Shown piece after piece: positions 51,997-61,697 of a stretch of DNA of 64,000 nt (positions within the stretch are counted from its first letter, which is position 1; each line of letters starts with the position of its first letter). Location of the stretch: positions 1,116,001-1,180,000 of the forward strand of contig NZ_CP099993.1 in assembly GCF_024138125.1 (NCBI RefSeq), given 5' to 3'. Source of the DNA: Halorussus salilacus (GTDB taxonomy: Archaea; Halobacteriota; Halobacteria; Halobacteriales; Haladaptataceae). Both the position numbers and the translations under genes were made by a program. Under the pieces are notes generated by a model. The model saw only the letters and a list, made by a program, of their open reading frames with translations. It was not told the origin of the DNA and made no database searches.

Positions 51997-53259
51997 ATGT
52001 CCACGCTTCGGAGGGCGGTCGTCCCGGTCGTCTCGGTCCTGCTGGTCGCTGGCCTGCTCGCGGTCGGGCCTCCAGGGGACTCCCTCGACGGGGGCCTGCC
52101 GTGGTCGGACTCGTCGAGCGCGGCCGCGTCGAGCGCGACAGCGCCCGACGACGAGACGCTGGTCCAACCGAGCGAGAACGGTAGCCTGCTGTGGCCGTAC
52201 ACGAGCTCCTCGCGGTCGCCCGAGGACCGGACGCTGGCGATAAACGTCGTGATACACGGCGAGCGCGACGAGGTTCGGCGGGCGCTGACCGACCGGTCGA
52301 ACCTCGACTGGAACCGCACGACGGGCAACGAGACCGAGGCCGACGCCGAGACCTACTCGGTCGAGCTCACCGACGACGGCATCGAGTGGAACGACGCCCG
52401 CGGGTCGACCCGGTACACCTACCTCGACGCGGGACCGCGGGGCGGAACCGGGCGGTGGGTCGACGAGAGCTACCAGCTCCACGCCGGGGACTACCTCGGG
52501 GCCAGACAGCACGTCAGGGCCTACGAGTCGCCGCGCGCCGACGACGAGTGGACCGCAGTTCAGGCCCACGCCGAGTACTGGGACTGGTTCCGGCTCCGCC
52601 ACACCGTGACGAACGTTCAGGGTGCCGCCAGAACCGTCGAGGCCGATTTCATGGACGAACCGTACGTCTCGGAGGTCCGCCGGGAGTACCACGGCAACCG
52701 CGGCGGCCGCCACGACGGCTGGATATCCGCCATCGAACTCGCGCTCGCCGCGGGGGTGGTGGGCGTGAGCCTGACCGGGTCTCGGTCGGTCCGAGAGGTC
52801 GGCGAGCGCGCGGGCCGCGCGCTCGCCGACAACGGCCACCGGATACTGCTGGTCGTCGCCCTGCTGGGGCTGTATCTGGGCGTCCGGACGACCGGACTCG
52901 CGCTTGAACGGGCGTTCCCGGGTGTCTCGCCCAAACTGTTCGCCGGACTGCTGTACCCGGTCGTCGCGTTCGGGATTCCGACGGTCGCCGCCCTGACCGC
53001 CCGGCCGCTCGACCGGGCGGTGGCGTTCGGGCTGACGGTGGTCGCGCTCGGCGCGGCGTTCGTCCTCGACTTCTCGGCGGTCGGGGTCGGCATCGTCCCC
53101 ATCGACCTCGTGCTCCACCGGGTCGCGCTGTTGCTCTCGGTCGGCCTGATCGCCGCGGGGTCGGCCCGACGGCGGGCCGACCCCGACCTCGCGGTGGTCG
53201 GGGTCGGGACCGTCGGGTGGGTCGCCAGTCTCATCATGCCGCTGTTCGGGATGCTGTAA
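51997..53259 (+). CDS. Membrane protein with extracellular domain, unknown function
   Basis: A 420-residue protein with an N-terminal hydrophobic anchor (about 7-25), an extracytoplasmic domain (about 60-245) and six C-terminal helices (about 245-420). The domain contains VVIHGERDEVRRALT, YLGARQHVRAYESP and AEYWDWFRLRHTVTNVQGAARTVEADF, a pattern similar to LssY C-terminal-type domains, but I am not certain. Preceded by a TATA-like CTTTAAGG about 30 bases before the start. It ends at a strong hairpin (53272-53307). Confidence 0.7.
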   Translation: MSTLRRAVVPVVSVLLVAGLLAVGPPGDSLDGGLPWSDSSSAAASSATAPDDETLVQPSENGSLLWPYTSSSRSPEDRTLAINVVIHGERDEVRRALTDRSNLDWNRTTGNETEADAETYSVELTDDGIEWNDARGSTRYTYLDAGPRGGTGRWVDESYQLHAGDYLGARQHVRAYESPRADDEWTAVQAHAEYWDWFRLRHTVTNVQGAARTVEADFMDEPYVSEVRREYHGNRGGRHDGWISAIELALAAGVVGVSLTGSRSVREVGERAGRALADNGHRILLVVALLGLYLGVRTTGLALERAFPGVSPKLFAGLLYPVVAFGIPTVAALTARPLDRAVAFGLTVVALGAAFVLDFSAVGVGIVPIDLVLHRVALLLSVGLIAAGSARRRADPDLAVVGVGTVGWVASLIMPLFGML

Positions 53260-53271
53260 GCCGACCGAATT

Positions 53272-53307
53272 GGGGACGCGGGCGGCGCTCGCGCCGCCCG
53301 CGTCCCC
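53272..53307. terminator. 17-bp hairpin upstream of mutS
   Basis: Arms 53272-53288 and 53291-53307 (17 bp, perfect) with a 2-base centre. It lies 12 bases after the membrane-protein stop and 48 before the mutS start, in good position for a terminator. Confidence 0.75.
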
Positions 53308-53355
53308 GGTCGGAATCCAGAGGGTATAACCCCGAGCAGTGCCACGAATACGACC

Positions 53356-56037
53356 ATGGACGGGGCGCTGGGGCCACCCGAGAAGATGGCCGAACGCGGC
53401 GACGACCTCACGCCGATGCTGAGCCAGTACTACGACCTCTGTGCGGAGTACGACGACTCGCTCGTGCTGTTCCAGGTCGGGGACTTCTACGAGACGTTCT
53501 GCGAGGCGGCCGAGATCACCGCCCGCCTGCTCGAAATCACCCGGACCCAGCGCGAGGACTCGACCGGCACCTACCCGATGGCTGGCATCCCCATCGACAA
53601 CGCCGAGTCGTACATCGAGACCCTGCTCGACGCGGGCTACCGGGTCGCGGTCGCCGATCAGGTCCAGGACCCCGAGGAGGCCACCGGCGTGGTCGAGCGG
53701 GCGGTCACCCGAATCGTGACGCCGGGCACGCTGACCGAGGACGAACTGCTCGACACCGAGGACAACAACTTCGTGGCCTGCCTGACCGAGGACCCCGACC
53801 GCTACGGTCTCGCGCTGCTGGACGTCTCGACCGGCGACTTCTACGTCACCAGCGCCCGGCGCGAGTCGGCCATCGCCGACGAGGTGAGCCGGTTCGCGCC
53901 CGCCGAGGCCATCGTCGAACCCGGCACCGACGCCGACCCGTTCGACGCAGATTGCATGGTCTCGCCATACGACGCCGAGGCGTTCGACGCCGAGGCGGCC
54001 GCCGAGCGCGTCGAGGCCTACTTCGGGTCACCCGACACCCAGCTGGCCGAGGACGTGGAGACCCGGGCGTGCGGCGCGTTGCTGGCCTACGCCGAGTACA
54101 CCCGGGGCGGAGAGGACGGCGGGAGCGCCGACGCCGCCGACCGCCTCGACTACCTCAACCACCTCACGCGCTACGAGCCCCGCGAGTACATGTTGCTCGA
54201 CCGGGTCGCGCTCGGGAGTCTGGAGCTGTTCGAGCGCCGGACGGTCCACGGCGACGAGGACGTGACCCTGCTCGGGGTGCTCGACGAGACCTCCTGTGCG
54301 CTGGGGAGCCGGAAGCTCAAGGACTGGCTCCGGCGGCCCCTCCTCGAACCCGACCGCATCGAGTCGCGCCTCGACGCGGTCGAGGAGTGGACCCGCCGGG
54401 TGCAGGCCCGCGAGGCCGCCCGCGAGCAGTTGCGGGACGTGTACGACATCGAGCGGCTCATCGCCCGCATCTCGCGGGGGCGGGCCAACGCCCGGGACCT
54501 GCGGTCGCTGAAGGCCACCCTCGACGTGGTGCCCGAGCTGAAGGCCACGATGGACGGCTTCGAGTCCGAGCGACTGGTCGAGCTCCGCGAGGCCCTCGAC
54601 GAACTCGCCGACGTTCGGGACCGCATCGACCGCGCCATCCGGGAGGACCCCGCCCGAGAGATAACCGAGGGCGACGTCATCAAGCCGAGCTACGACGACG
54701 AACTCGCCGAGCTCCGCGAGACCGAGCGCGAGGGCAAGGCGTGGATAGACGACCTCGAAGCGTCCGAGCGCGAGCGCACGGGCATCGACTCGCTCAAGGT
54801 CGGGCACAACTCGGTCCACGGTTACTACATCGAGGTCACCAACCCCAACCTCGACAGCGTGCCCGACGACTACAACCGCAGGCAGACGCTCAAGAACGCA
54901 GAGCGGTTCTACACCCCCGAACTCAAGGAGCGCGAGGACGAGATTCTCCGGGCGGAGAACCGGGCCGACGACCTCGAACACGAGCTGTTCCGGGAGGTCC
55001 GCCGGGAAGTCGCCGGGGAGTCCGAGCGCGTTCAGGCGGTCGCCGACGCGCTCGCGCAACTCGACGTGCTCGCGGCGCTCGCGGAGGTCGCAGCCACGCG
55101 CGACTACGCCCGCCCCGAAATCGTCGACGAGAGCGACGGGGACGGGTCCGGCCTCCGCATCGAGGGCGGCCGCCACCCGGTGGTCGAGCGCACCCAGCGG
55201 TCGTTCGTGCCCAACGACACCGACCTCGATTCGGAGCGACACTTCGCGGTCGTCACCGGCCCGAACATGTCGGGGAAATCGACGTACATGCGTCAGGTCG
55301 CGCTGATAACCGTGCTCGCCCAGACCGGGAGCTTCGTCCCGGCCGCAAGCGCCCGCATCGAGCCGGTCGACCGGATCTTCACCCGGGTGGGTGCGAGCGA
55401 CGACATCGCGGGAGGGCGCTCGACGTTCATGGTCGAGATGACCGAGCTCGCCGCCATCCTGCAGAGCGCGACGGAGGACTCGCTGGTCCTGCTCGACGAG
55501 GTGGGCCGGGGCACCAGCACCACCGACGGCCTCGCAATCGCCCGCGCCGTGACCGAGTACGTCCACGACGAGGTCGGCGCGCTGACCCTGTTCGCGACTC
55601 ACCACCACGAGCTCACCGAGACCGCCGACGACCTGCCGGGCGCGTTCAACCTCCACTTCGCGGCCGAGCGGACCGACGAGGAGGTCGTCTTCGACCACGA
55701 GGTCCGGGAGGGCGCGGCCACCGCCTCCTACGGCGTGCAGGTCGCCCGGGAGGCCGGGGTCCCCGACGCGGTGGTCGAGCGCTCGAAGGACCTGCTGGCC
55801 GACGCCGACGACGGGCCGGAGGAATCGGCGGCGTCTGGCCCGCCAGACGCCGCCGAGCGCGAATCGCTCCCCGAGCGCGGATCACCTCCCGAGCGCGAAT
55901 CGCCCCCCGAGGTCGTCGCCGACGGCTCCGCCGTCGGCGGCGACCTCGCCACGCGTCTCCGGGAGGTCGACGTGGCGACGATGACGCCACTGGAGGCGAT
56001 GAACGAACTGGCGGAGCTCAAGCGGGAAGTCGAGTAG
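53356..56037 (+). CDS. mutS: DNA mismatch repair protein MutS
   Basis: An 893-residue MutS1. The mismatch-reading motif F44-Y45-E46 (in VGDFYETF) is present, followed by the connector and lever domains and the ATPase with Walker [10 protein letters not shown] (635-643), [12 protein letters not shown]-like Walker B/D-loop near 712 and FATHHHE. The C-terminal region has the usual helix-turn-helix ([15 protein letters not shown]). A linker near 825-855 carries a perfect inverted repeat (55825-55856). No mutL is adjacent in the window. Confidence 0.96.
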   Translation: MDGALGPPEKMAERGDDLTPMLSQYYDLCAEYDDSLVLFQVGDFYETFCEAAEITARLLEITRTQREDSTGTYPMAGIPIDNAESYIETLLDAGYRVAVADQVQDPEEATGVVERAVTRIVTPGTLTEDELLDTEDNNFVACLTEDPDRYGLALLDVSTGDFYVTSARRESAIADEVSRFAPAEAIVEPGTDADPFDADCMVSPYDAEAFDAEAAAERVEAYFGSPDTQLAEDVETRACGALLAYAEYTRGGEDGGSADAADRLDYLNHLTRYEPREYMLLDRVALGSLELFERRTVHGDEDVTLLGVLDETSCALGSRKLKDWLRRPLLEPDRIESRLDAVEEWTRRVQAREAAREQLRDVYDIERLIARISRGRANARDLRSLKATLDVVPELKATMDGFESERLVELREALDELADVRDRIDRAIREDPAREITEGDVIKPSYDDELAELRETEREGKAWIDDLEASERERTGIDSLKVGHNSVHGYYIEVTNPNLDSVPDDYNRRQTLKNAERFYTPELKEREDEILRAENRADDLEHELFREVRREVAGESERVQAVADALAQLDVLAALAEVAATRDYARPEIVDESDGDGSGLRIEGGRHPVVERTQRSFVPNDTDLDSERHFAVVTGPNMSGKSTYMRQVALITVLAQTGSFVPAASARIEPVDRIFTRVGASDDIAGGRSTFMVEMTELAAILQSATEDSLVLLDEVGRGTSTTDGLAIARAVTEYVHDEVGALTLFATHHHELTETADDLPGAFNLHFAAERTDEEVVFDHEVREGAATASYGVQVAREAGVPDAVVERSKDLLADADDGPEESAASGPPDAAERESLPERGSPPERESPPEVVADGSAVGGDLATRLREVDVATMTPLEAMNELAELKREVE
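55825..55856. repeat. Perfect inverted repeat inside mutS
   Basis: Arms 55825-55839 and 55842-55856 (15 bp) with a 2-base centre. It encodes the Ala/Ser/Pro/Asp-rich linker before the C-terminal dimerisation helices. A run of related Glu/Ser/Pro codons follows at 55857-55915. Confidence 0.88.
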
Positions 56038-56084
56038 GCCGCTTCTCGCCCAACTATAAATACCGGCGGTCGGAGGGTTCAGAC

Positions 56085-57662
56085 GTGTCCCGCCGCCACT
56101 CTCCCACCGGCCTCACACTGGACAGTCCGCGGCTCCTCGCGAGCGCGACCGCGGTCGCGCTCGCGGAGGCGACGCTCCGACTTCTGCTCGGGTGGGCCGT
56201 CCATCCCCTCCTCGCGCTCGTCGTCCCGCCGGTCGTCGCGGTCGTCGGTCTCGGCGCGCTCGCGCCCGGCGTTCGCCGGGCGCTCGCCGAGGGTCCGCCC
56301 GTCGAGTGGAATCTCGCGAACGCGCGCGACCGCGCCGCCGCGCTCGCCGCCGCGGCGACGCTCGGCCACGCGGTCGCGGTCCTCGCCGGGACGGCCGCCT
56401 TCCTCCTGCTCGACACCCCGGTTCGCGCGGCGCTCTACTGGCTCGGTCACGGCGACGCGCTGGCGCTCCCGGTCCTCGTGGCGACGCCGCCGTGGGGCGT
56501 CGCCGTCGGGACGCTCCTCGCGTGGGCGGTCGTGGCACCCGCGGTCGTCCGGGTCGCCGAGGGCGATTCGGTCGGCGGGGGGTTCCTCGCGGCGCTCGCG
56601 GTCGTCGTCGAGAGGCCCCGCGAAGCGGCCGTCGGCGTCGGCTGGCACCTCGGCTACGCCGGACTGGTGAGCCTCGCAGTGCTCACGGGACTCGAATACG
56701 GCGCGGGGTCGGGGTCGGTGGTCGCGCTGGTCGGCGTGGCCGGGACGCTGACTCTCCTCGTCTCGCCGTTCGCGCTGGCCGTCCTCGCGGCGTTCCACGT
56801 CGGGCGCGTCGCCGACGCCGGGCCCGCGGGCGCTCCCCGGGCCGGGGAGCGCCCGCGGCGGTCGGTCCCAGTCGCCCGCGTCACGCTGGCCGTCCTCCTG
56901 CTCACCGGCCTCGTCGGGGTCGCTGGCGCGGTCCGGGTCGCCGAGTTCAGGCCGACCGACGCCTCGCCCGACCCCCTCCCCGAGGACCCCGACGCGATGT
57001 ACGCGACCGCGTTCGAGAACGCCGAGCGGGCCGACCACCGCTACCGGGTCGCGGTGGCGCGCGAGGAGGGCGAGCCGTTCGTCGTCGAACACCGCATCGA
57101 CCGCGACGCCCGCCGATACCGCCAGATTCCGTCGGGGGTCGCGTCCGGTCCCTCGGTGTACGCCGGGTCCGGAACCGGGTCGCCGCCGCTGCGGTCGGGG
57201 ACCCTCGACCTCGCGCTCGGCGAGCGCGAGGTCGGCGACCGGACCGTCCGGGCCGCGCCCGACTACCTCCGGTGGGCCGACCGCTACTCGTGGGACGACC
57301 CGAGCGGGCTGACGCCGCCCGCGCCCGGCGTCGAGGGCTGGGAGGTCGTCGACCGCGACGGCGACCGAATCGTCCTCGAACTCGCCGACCCGGCGGCGGT
57401 GGTCGTCGCGTTGCAGGGCCGCGAGGCCGACGCCGTGACGAAGGTGGACGCCTCTCGAATCCGCGCCACCGTCGACGCCGACCGCGGAACCCTCTCGGCG
57501 GTCGAGACCCGGCTGAACGCCACGGTCGAGACGGGCGGCGAGCAACGGCGCTACGACGGCCGCACGACTCACGAGTTCGAGGTCGGCGTGAACGTCGAGC
57601 GCCCCGGCGAACTCGGGTCACCGGGCCTCGGCGAGTGGCTCTGGCGGCTGTTCGTCTACTGA
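56085..57662 (+). CDS. Membrane protein with C-terminal extracellular beta domain, unknown function
   Basis: A 525-residue protein from GTG 56085. The first 290 residues hold about seven transmembrane helices; a Pro/Arg loop near 248-260 is encoded by an inverted repeat. Residues 300-525 form a soluble domain with DAMYATAFENAERADHRYRVAV and later YDGRTTHEFEVGVNVE, similar in spirit to lipoprotein-carrier-like beta domains, but this is not certain. TATA-like AACTATAAATACC lies about 30 bases upstream. Its last 7 bases overlap the end of the convergent nucS gene. Confidence 0.7.
   Translation: MSRRHSPTGLTLDSPRLLASATAVALAEATLRLLLGWAVHPLLALVVPPVVAVVGLGALAPGVRRALAEGPPVEWNLANARDRAAALAAAATLGHAVAVLAGTAAFLLLDTPVRAALYWLGHGDALALPVLVATPPWGVAVGTLLAWAVVAPAVVRVAEGDSVGGGFLAALAVVVERPREAAVGVGWHLGYAGLVSLAVLTGLEYGAGSGSVVALVGVAGTLTLLVSPFALAVLAAFHVGRVADAGPAGAPRAGERPRRSVPVARVTLAVLLLTGLVGVAGAVRVAEFRPTDASPDPLPEDPDAMYATAFENAERADHRYRVAVAREEGEPFVVEHRIDRDARRYRQIPSGVASGPSVYAGSGTGSPPLRSGTLDLALGEREVGDRTVRAAPDYLRWADRYSWDDPSGLTPPAPGVEGWEVVDRDGDRIVLELADPAAVVVALQGREADAVTKVDASRIRATVDADRGTLSAVETRLNATVETGGEQRRYDGRTTHEFEVGVNVERPGELGSPGLGEWLWRLFVY
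56824..56858. repeat. Perfect inverted repeat inside the 56085 membrane-protein gene
   Basis: Arms 56824-56840 and 56842-56858 (17 bp) with a 1-base centre. It encodes a Pro/Gly/Arg loop between two transmembrane helices. Confidence 0.9.
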
Positions 57663-58399
57663 CCGGGCGGCCCGAGCGAGACGAACTCCAGTCCCTTCTC
57701 GGCCAGCAGGCTCCGGGCGCGCTCGGTGACCGAGGGCGCGACCAGCATCCCGCGGACCTCGGCGTCGGCGTGGAGCTCCCGGTCGAGCGCCTCGACGTAC
57801 CGCGAGAGCTGTCCGACCGCGTCGGGACCGACCCGCCTGCGCTTGAGTTCCACGACCACCGTCGCGCCCGTCCGGTCGGTGCCGTAGATGTCGACCGCCC
57901 CGGCGGGCGTCTCGCGCTCGGTCGCCAGCGGTCGAAAGCCCTCCTCGACGAGGTCCGGGTCGTCGAGGATGCGCTGGCGGAGGTCCTCCTCGGTCCCGGT
58001 GAGCGAGCGGTCCCGGCGGTCGGTCACGTCGAAGGTCGCGACCTGCCGGACCGCCTCGAACGCCACGACCAGTTCCTCGTCGGGCGATTCGCGGTGGCTC
58101 CGGACGCGGAACCGGCCGTCGGACACGTCGGTCTCGTGGGTGCAACCCGGCGGTTGCCAGTTGACGGGCTTTTGCCCTTCGTCGGTGTGGACCAGCACGG
58201 TCCCGTCGGGCTTGAGCACGACGAGTCGGTCGCCGGGGCCGAGATGGCTCGCGGCCCGACCCTCGTAGTCGACCGTGCACCGCCCGAAGACGGTGACCAT
58301 CTCCGCGCGGTCGACCGCGGTCGCGACCCGGTCGCGGGCCCGCTCGGGCGTCGGGTCCGAGAGCGCGCTGGCGTCGGCGGCGTCGCCTGAAGTCGTCAC
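57656..58399 (-). CDS. nucS: Endonuclease NucS/EndoMS
   Basis: A 247-residue nuclease that cuts both strands at mismatches (EndoMS) or branched DNA ends. The N-terminal DNA-binding beta-domain has VFGRCTVDYEGRA near 37 and VLVHTDEGQKPVNWQPPG near 68. The RecB-like catalytic core shows GAVDIYG (D170) and VVVELKRRR (E184, K186). The start was set at GTG 58399; longer readings pass through an intergenic hairpin. A C-terminal PCNA-binding peptide is not obvious. It overlaps the convergent membrane-protein gene by 7 bases and lies 1.6 kb from mutS. Confidence 0.94.
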   Translation of the reverse strand: MTTSGDAADASALSDPTPERARDRVATAVDRAEMVTVFGRCTVDYEGRAASHLGPGDRLVVLKPDGTVLVHTDEGQKPVNWQPPGCTHETDVSDGRFRVRSHRESPDEELVVAFEAVRQVATFDVTDRRDRSLTGTEEDLRQRILDDPDLVEEGFRPLATERETPAGAVDIYGTDRTGATVVVELKRRRVGPDAVGQLSRYVEALDRELHADAEVRGMLVAPSVTERARSLLAEKGLEFVSLGPPGQ

Positions 58400-58437
58400 T
58401 GCGACGGGGTAGGTGGTCGAGCTACTAAAGCCACACT

Positions 58438-58469
58438 CCGTCGCGGCGGCGCTCGCGCCGCCGCGACGG
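58438..58469. repeat. Inverted repeat between nucS and the PQQ-type dehydrogenase
   Basis: Arms 58438-58452 and 58455-58469 (15 bp, perfect) with a 2-base centre in the divergent spacer. Both genes start away from it, so it is not a terminator. Confidence 0.85.
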
Positions 58470-58550
58470 TCGGAGCGATTCGACCCGACTCGACCCGACC
58501 CGCCCCGCCCCGACCGGACGTATTTCCGTCTCGACGCCGTGAGGGTCGCC

Positions 58551-59960
58551 ATGGCACCGACCTCCACCCGGCGGCGCTTGCTCGAAGCCGCGCTCGCCGG
58601 AGCGACGGCCGCGCTCGCCGGTTGCGCCGCGGAGGACCCGCTCGCCGACGACGCGCAGTCGACCGAGACGACCGCGTCGCCGGAGACCGAGACGACGGAA
58701 GCGGCGGAGACCACCGAGGCGGGAGACGACATCCCGGAGTCGGTCGGTATCGAGACGCTGGCGACCGGCTTGGAGGCTCCGACCGACGTCGCGTTCGCGC
58801 CCGAGGCCGACCGGCGGTACGTCGCCGACCAGCCCGGCCGAATCCTCGTCCACGAGTCCGACGGCCTCCGTGACGACCCGTTCCTGGACCTGCGCGACGC
58901 TGTCGAGACCGCCTACGAGGCCGGAGTGCTGGGCGTCGAACTCCACCCGGAGTTCGCCGAGAACCGCCGGGCGTTCGTCCGGTACAGCGCCCCGCGGCGG
59001 GACGGGACGCCCGACGACTACAGCCACACGTTCGTGCTCGCGGAGTTCGAGGCGACCGACGACGGCCGACGCGCCGACCCCGACTCCGAGCGGACGATTC
59101 TGGAGATTCCCGAACCCCAGTCGAACCACAACTCCGGCGACATCGCCTTCGGCCCGGACGGCTACCTCTACGTCGGCGTCGGCGACGGCGGCGGGAGTGG
59201 CGACCAGGGGACTGGACACGTCGAGGACTGGTACGACGCCGTCGCGGGCGGCAACGGTCAGGACGTGACCGAGAACCTGCTCGGGAGCGTCCTCCGCATC
59301 GACGTGGACGGCGAACCTGCCGACAGCGAGACCGACGACAGCGAGACCGACGACGAAGAAGACGAGCGAGCGTACGCCGTCCCCGACGACAACCCACTGG
59401 TCGGCGAGGAGGGCCTCGGCGAGCACTACGCGTGGGGGTTCCGGAACCCGTGGGGGATGTCGTTCGACGGGGAACGTCTTCTGGTCGCCGACGTGGGCCA
59501 GAGCAGTTACGAGGAGGTGAACGTGGTCGAGAAGGGCGGCAACTACGGGTGGAACGTCAGGGAGGCCACCCACTGCTTCGAGGCCGACGACTGTCCCGAC
59601 GAGACGCCCGACTCGGTCAGGGGCGGCGAGCCCCTGCGCGACCCCGTCGTCGAGTACCCCCACTCGGGCGACGGGGTCAGCGGCGACTCGGTCATCGGCG
59701 GGTACGTCTACCGGGGTTCTGCGCTCCCGGACCTCGACGGGGCGTACGTCTTCGCCGACCTGTCGGCAGACGGCAGGCTGTTCGTCGCGACGCCGACCGA
59801 CGAGGGCCAGTGGCCGATACGCGTCGTCGAGGTGGCGGGCGACGACGCCGGAAAGCTCGGGCGGGTCTTCTCGTTCGGGAGCGACGGCGACGGGGAGGTG
59901 TACGTGCTGGGGTCGGGCGAGGACGGCGGCGGAGTCCACCGTCTCGTTCCGGCGGAGTGA
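58551..59960 (+). CDS. PQQ-dependent sugar dehydrogenase-like lipoprotein (GDH-B/Asd family)
   Basis: A 469-residue exported protein. A Tat-type STRRRLLE start and lipobox LAGC (22-25) are followed by a Thr/Glu-rich linker to about residue 60. The remainder is a six-bladed beta-propeller of the soluble glucose/sorbosone dehydrogenase family: GLEAPTDVAFAPE near 72, GVELHPEFAENR, SNHNSGDIAFGPDGYLYVGVGDGGG near 188, WGFRNPWGMSFDG near 287 and GGNYGWN near 326. An acidic insert (about 255-272) is unusual. It would oxidise sugars or sugar alcohols outside the membrane with PQQ or another cofactor. Confidence 0.88.
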   Translation: MAPTSTRRRLLEAALAGATAALAGCAAEDPLADDAQSTETTASPETETTEAAETTEAGDDIPESVGIETLATGLEAPTDVAFAPEADRRYVADQPGRILVHESDGLRDDPFLDLRDAVETAYEAGVLGVELHPEFAENRRAFVRYSAPRRDGTPDDYSHTFVLAEFEATDDGRRADPDSERTILEIPEPQSNHNSGDIAFGPDGYLYVGVGDGGGSGDQGTGHVEDWYDAVAGGNGQDVTENLLGSVLRIDVDGEPADSETDDSETDDEEDERAYAVPDDNPLVGEEGLGEHYAWGFRNPWGMSFDGERLLVADVGQSSYEEVNVVEKGGNYGWNVREATHCFEADDCPDETPDSVRGGEPLRDPVVEYPHSGDGVSGDSVIGGYVYRGSALPDLDGAYVFADLSADGRLFVATPTDEGQWPIRVVEVAGDDAGKLGRVFSFGSDGDGEVYVLGSGEDGGGVHRLVPAE

Positions 59961-59985
59961 TGGGGTCGCGGGGTTCGAAATTCGG

Positions 59986-60498
59986 TCACTCGGGCCGAAT
60001 CACCTCCCGGTCCTCGGCCCACGACTCGACCCGACTCGCGAGATAATCCAGTGCCTCCTCGCGGGTCAGGTCGCCGCGGTCGACCGCGTCGCCGACCGCG
60101 GCCTTCGTCGCCCGGAACCACCCCCGGAAGTAGTCGTCGCCCTCGGCGGGTCGGGCCTCGACCAGCGCGCCGTGACCGACGGTCTCGCTCCGGTCGATTC
60201 GGTCGCTGTCGGTTTCGAGGCCGAACCAGCAGACGTGGAACGGCGCGGTCTCGTAGTCCGGACCCACCCGGAAGAACGCCTCGTGGGCGAGGAAGTCGAG
60301 GGACTCGGCGACCGCGGTTTCCAGTTCGAGGCCGGTCGCGACCGGGTCGGGGTCGACGGCGAACCCGGTCCCGGACGCGAACGGCGTCTCCGCGGAGACG
60401 TGGCGAGCGAGCGCGAAGTCGGCCCCGCCCCAGTGCGAGCGGTGGAGGTCGTAGGTCGAGCCCTCGCGGCTGTACGCGAGGAGTGCGCGGTGTCCCAT
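59986..60498 (-). CDS. DUF6735-family haloarchaeal protein
   Basis: A 170-residue protein beginning MGHRALLAYSREGSTYDLHRSHWGG, the signature of a haloarchaeal family I know as DUF6735. The middle has FRVGPDYETAPFHVCWFGLETDS and the C-terminus a helical YLASRVESWAEDREVIRPE. No enzyme motif is seen. The start at ATG 60498 was chosen by family start; upstream codons are not family-like. It lies 26 bases from the convergent dehydrogenase stop. Confidence 0.8.
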   Translation of the reverse strand: MGHRALLAYSREGSTYDLHRSHWGGADFALARHVSAETPFASGTGFAVDPDPVATGLELETAVAESLDFLAHEAFFRVGPDYETAPFHVCWFGLETDSDRIDRSETVGHGALVEARPAEGDDYFRGWFRATKAAVGDAVDRGDLTREEALDYLASRVESWAEDREVIRPE

Positions 60499-60554
60499 CC
60501 GGGCAGAGGTGGTCCCGTCCTCGGATAAAAAGGTGCGGGTGGCGAGTGAGGACC

Positions 60555-61601
60555 TCAGTGGTTCGCAGTCGGGGTCCGGCACTCGACCGGGACGGACTCG
60601 CCGGACTCACGGGCCTCGGAGATCGCCGCGCGAACGCGCGTGAGTCGGCGGGCGAACGAGTAGTCAGTGAGACGGGAGTCGTCGCCGCGGACCGCGGCGG
60701 CAAATGCTTCGAGTTTCTCGCGAGTCATCGCCTCGAAGTCGGTCCCCTCGCGGAAGTGCGAGACCTCGGTTCCCTCGGGCTGGGTGACGCGAACAACGTC
60801 ACAGTCAGCCGACGAAGCAGGGGCGCTCCGGTACGTGAGACGGCCGTCGGTCCCCCAGACGGTCAGCGTCTCGTCTGCGTCGAACGCGGTGCTCTCGCCG
60901 CAGAGCGTGACGGTCGCGGGAACGGTCCGGCCGTCGATTCGGAGCGCCGCGGAGACAGCGGTGTTGACGTCGACGTCGAACGAGTCGCTACCGACTGCCG
61001 CGACCGATTCGACGCGCGCGCCGGTCGCCCAGAGGAGGGCTTCCAGCAGGTGCGAACCCATGTCGTACAAGTAGCCCTTGTCGCCGGTGACAGACGGGTC
61101 CATCCGCCACTGGCTCTCGTTGATATCGACCCATTCGAGACCGATGCGACAGGATATCGTGGAGACACCGCCGATCTCGCCGTCGTCGAGCGCGTCCTTG
61201 ATCGCCCGGTACGCCGGATTGAACCGGCGGTGATAGCCGACCCGGACCTCGACGCTCGCCGCGCGGGCCGCGTTCTCTATCTCTATCGCATGCTCGGGGT
61301 CCACAACCATCGGTTTCTCGACTAGAACGCTGGTCCCGTGGTCGATAGCCGCCATCACCTGCTCGTAGTGGAACGGGTGGGGCGTGGCGACGATGACCGC
61401 GTCCGGGACGGCCGCTCGGCAGACGCGTTCACAGGTCCCGTAGGTCTCGACGCCGTACTCGTCGCCGAACGCCTCGCGAGCGTCAGGGTCGGTGTCCGCG
61501 CCAGCGAGTAGCGTCACGCCGTCCATCGCGTTGTACTGTTCGGCTATCCGTTTTCCCATCCAGCCGAGGCCGACGATGGCGACTTCGGTATCGATGCCCA
61601 T
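60555..61601 (-). CDS. Gfo/Idh/MocA-family oxidoreductase
   Basis: A 348-residue dehydrogenase. The Rossmann motif is VAIVGLGWMGKRIAEQY (7-23), followed by VIVATPHPFHYEQVMAAIDHG near 69, VLVEKPMVVDPEHAIE near 91 (catalytic Lys of EKP) and GYHRRFNPAYRAIKDAL near 122. The C-terminal domain includes YDMGSHLLEALLWATG near 180 (His near 184). This pattern is typical of inositol/sugar dehydrogenases and biliverdin reductase-like proteins; substrate unknown. It starts at ATG 61601 in a divergent AT-rich spacer facing an MFS transporter. Confidence 0.9.
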   Translation of the reverse strand: MGIDTEVAIVGLGWMGKRIAEQYNAMDGVTLLAGADTDPDAREAFGDEYGVETYGTCERVCRAAVPDAVIVATPHPFHYEQVMAAIDHGTSVLVEKPMVVDPEHAIEIENAARAASVEVRVGYHRRFNPAYRAIKDALDDGEIGGVSTISCRIGLEWVDINESQWRMDPSVTGDKGYLYDMGSHLLEALLWATGARVESVAAVGSDSFDVDVNTAVSAALRIDGRTVPATVTLCGESTAFDADETLTVWGTDGRLTYRSAPASSADCDVVRVTQPEGTEVSHFREGTDFEAMTREKLEAFAAAVRGDDSRLTDYSFARRLTRVRAAISEARESGESVPVECRTPTANH

Positions 61602-61697
61602 ATTCTACAACTAATTTAATATCGTATATATTTTTATTTAATATGCTATTTATTTTTATTATCCTAATTAATTCTACGCCCCGCATCTCGCCGAGTC
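61602..61697. promoter_or_regulatory. AT-rich divergent promoter region
   Basis: The 96 bases between two divergent genes are almost entirely A and T from 61610 to 61673, against very GC-rich flanks. Several TATA-like elements are possible for both directions. A similar AT-rich spacer precedes the gene at 63045. Confidence 0.6.

Noticed and set aside
53217-57662. A 1481-codon open frame overlapping mutS
   Set aside because: It is Arg/Gly/Pro-rich antiframe of mutS; only its last part, from GTG 56085, has a plausible protein.
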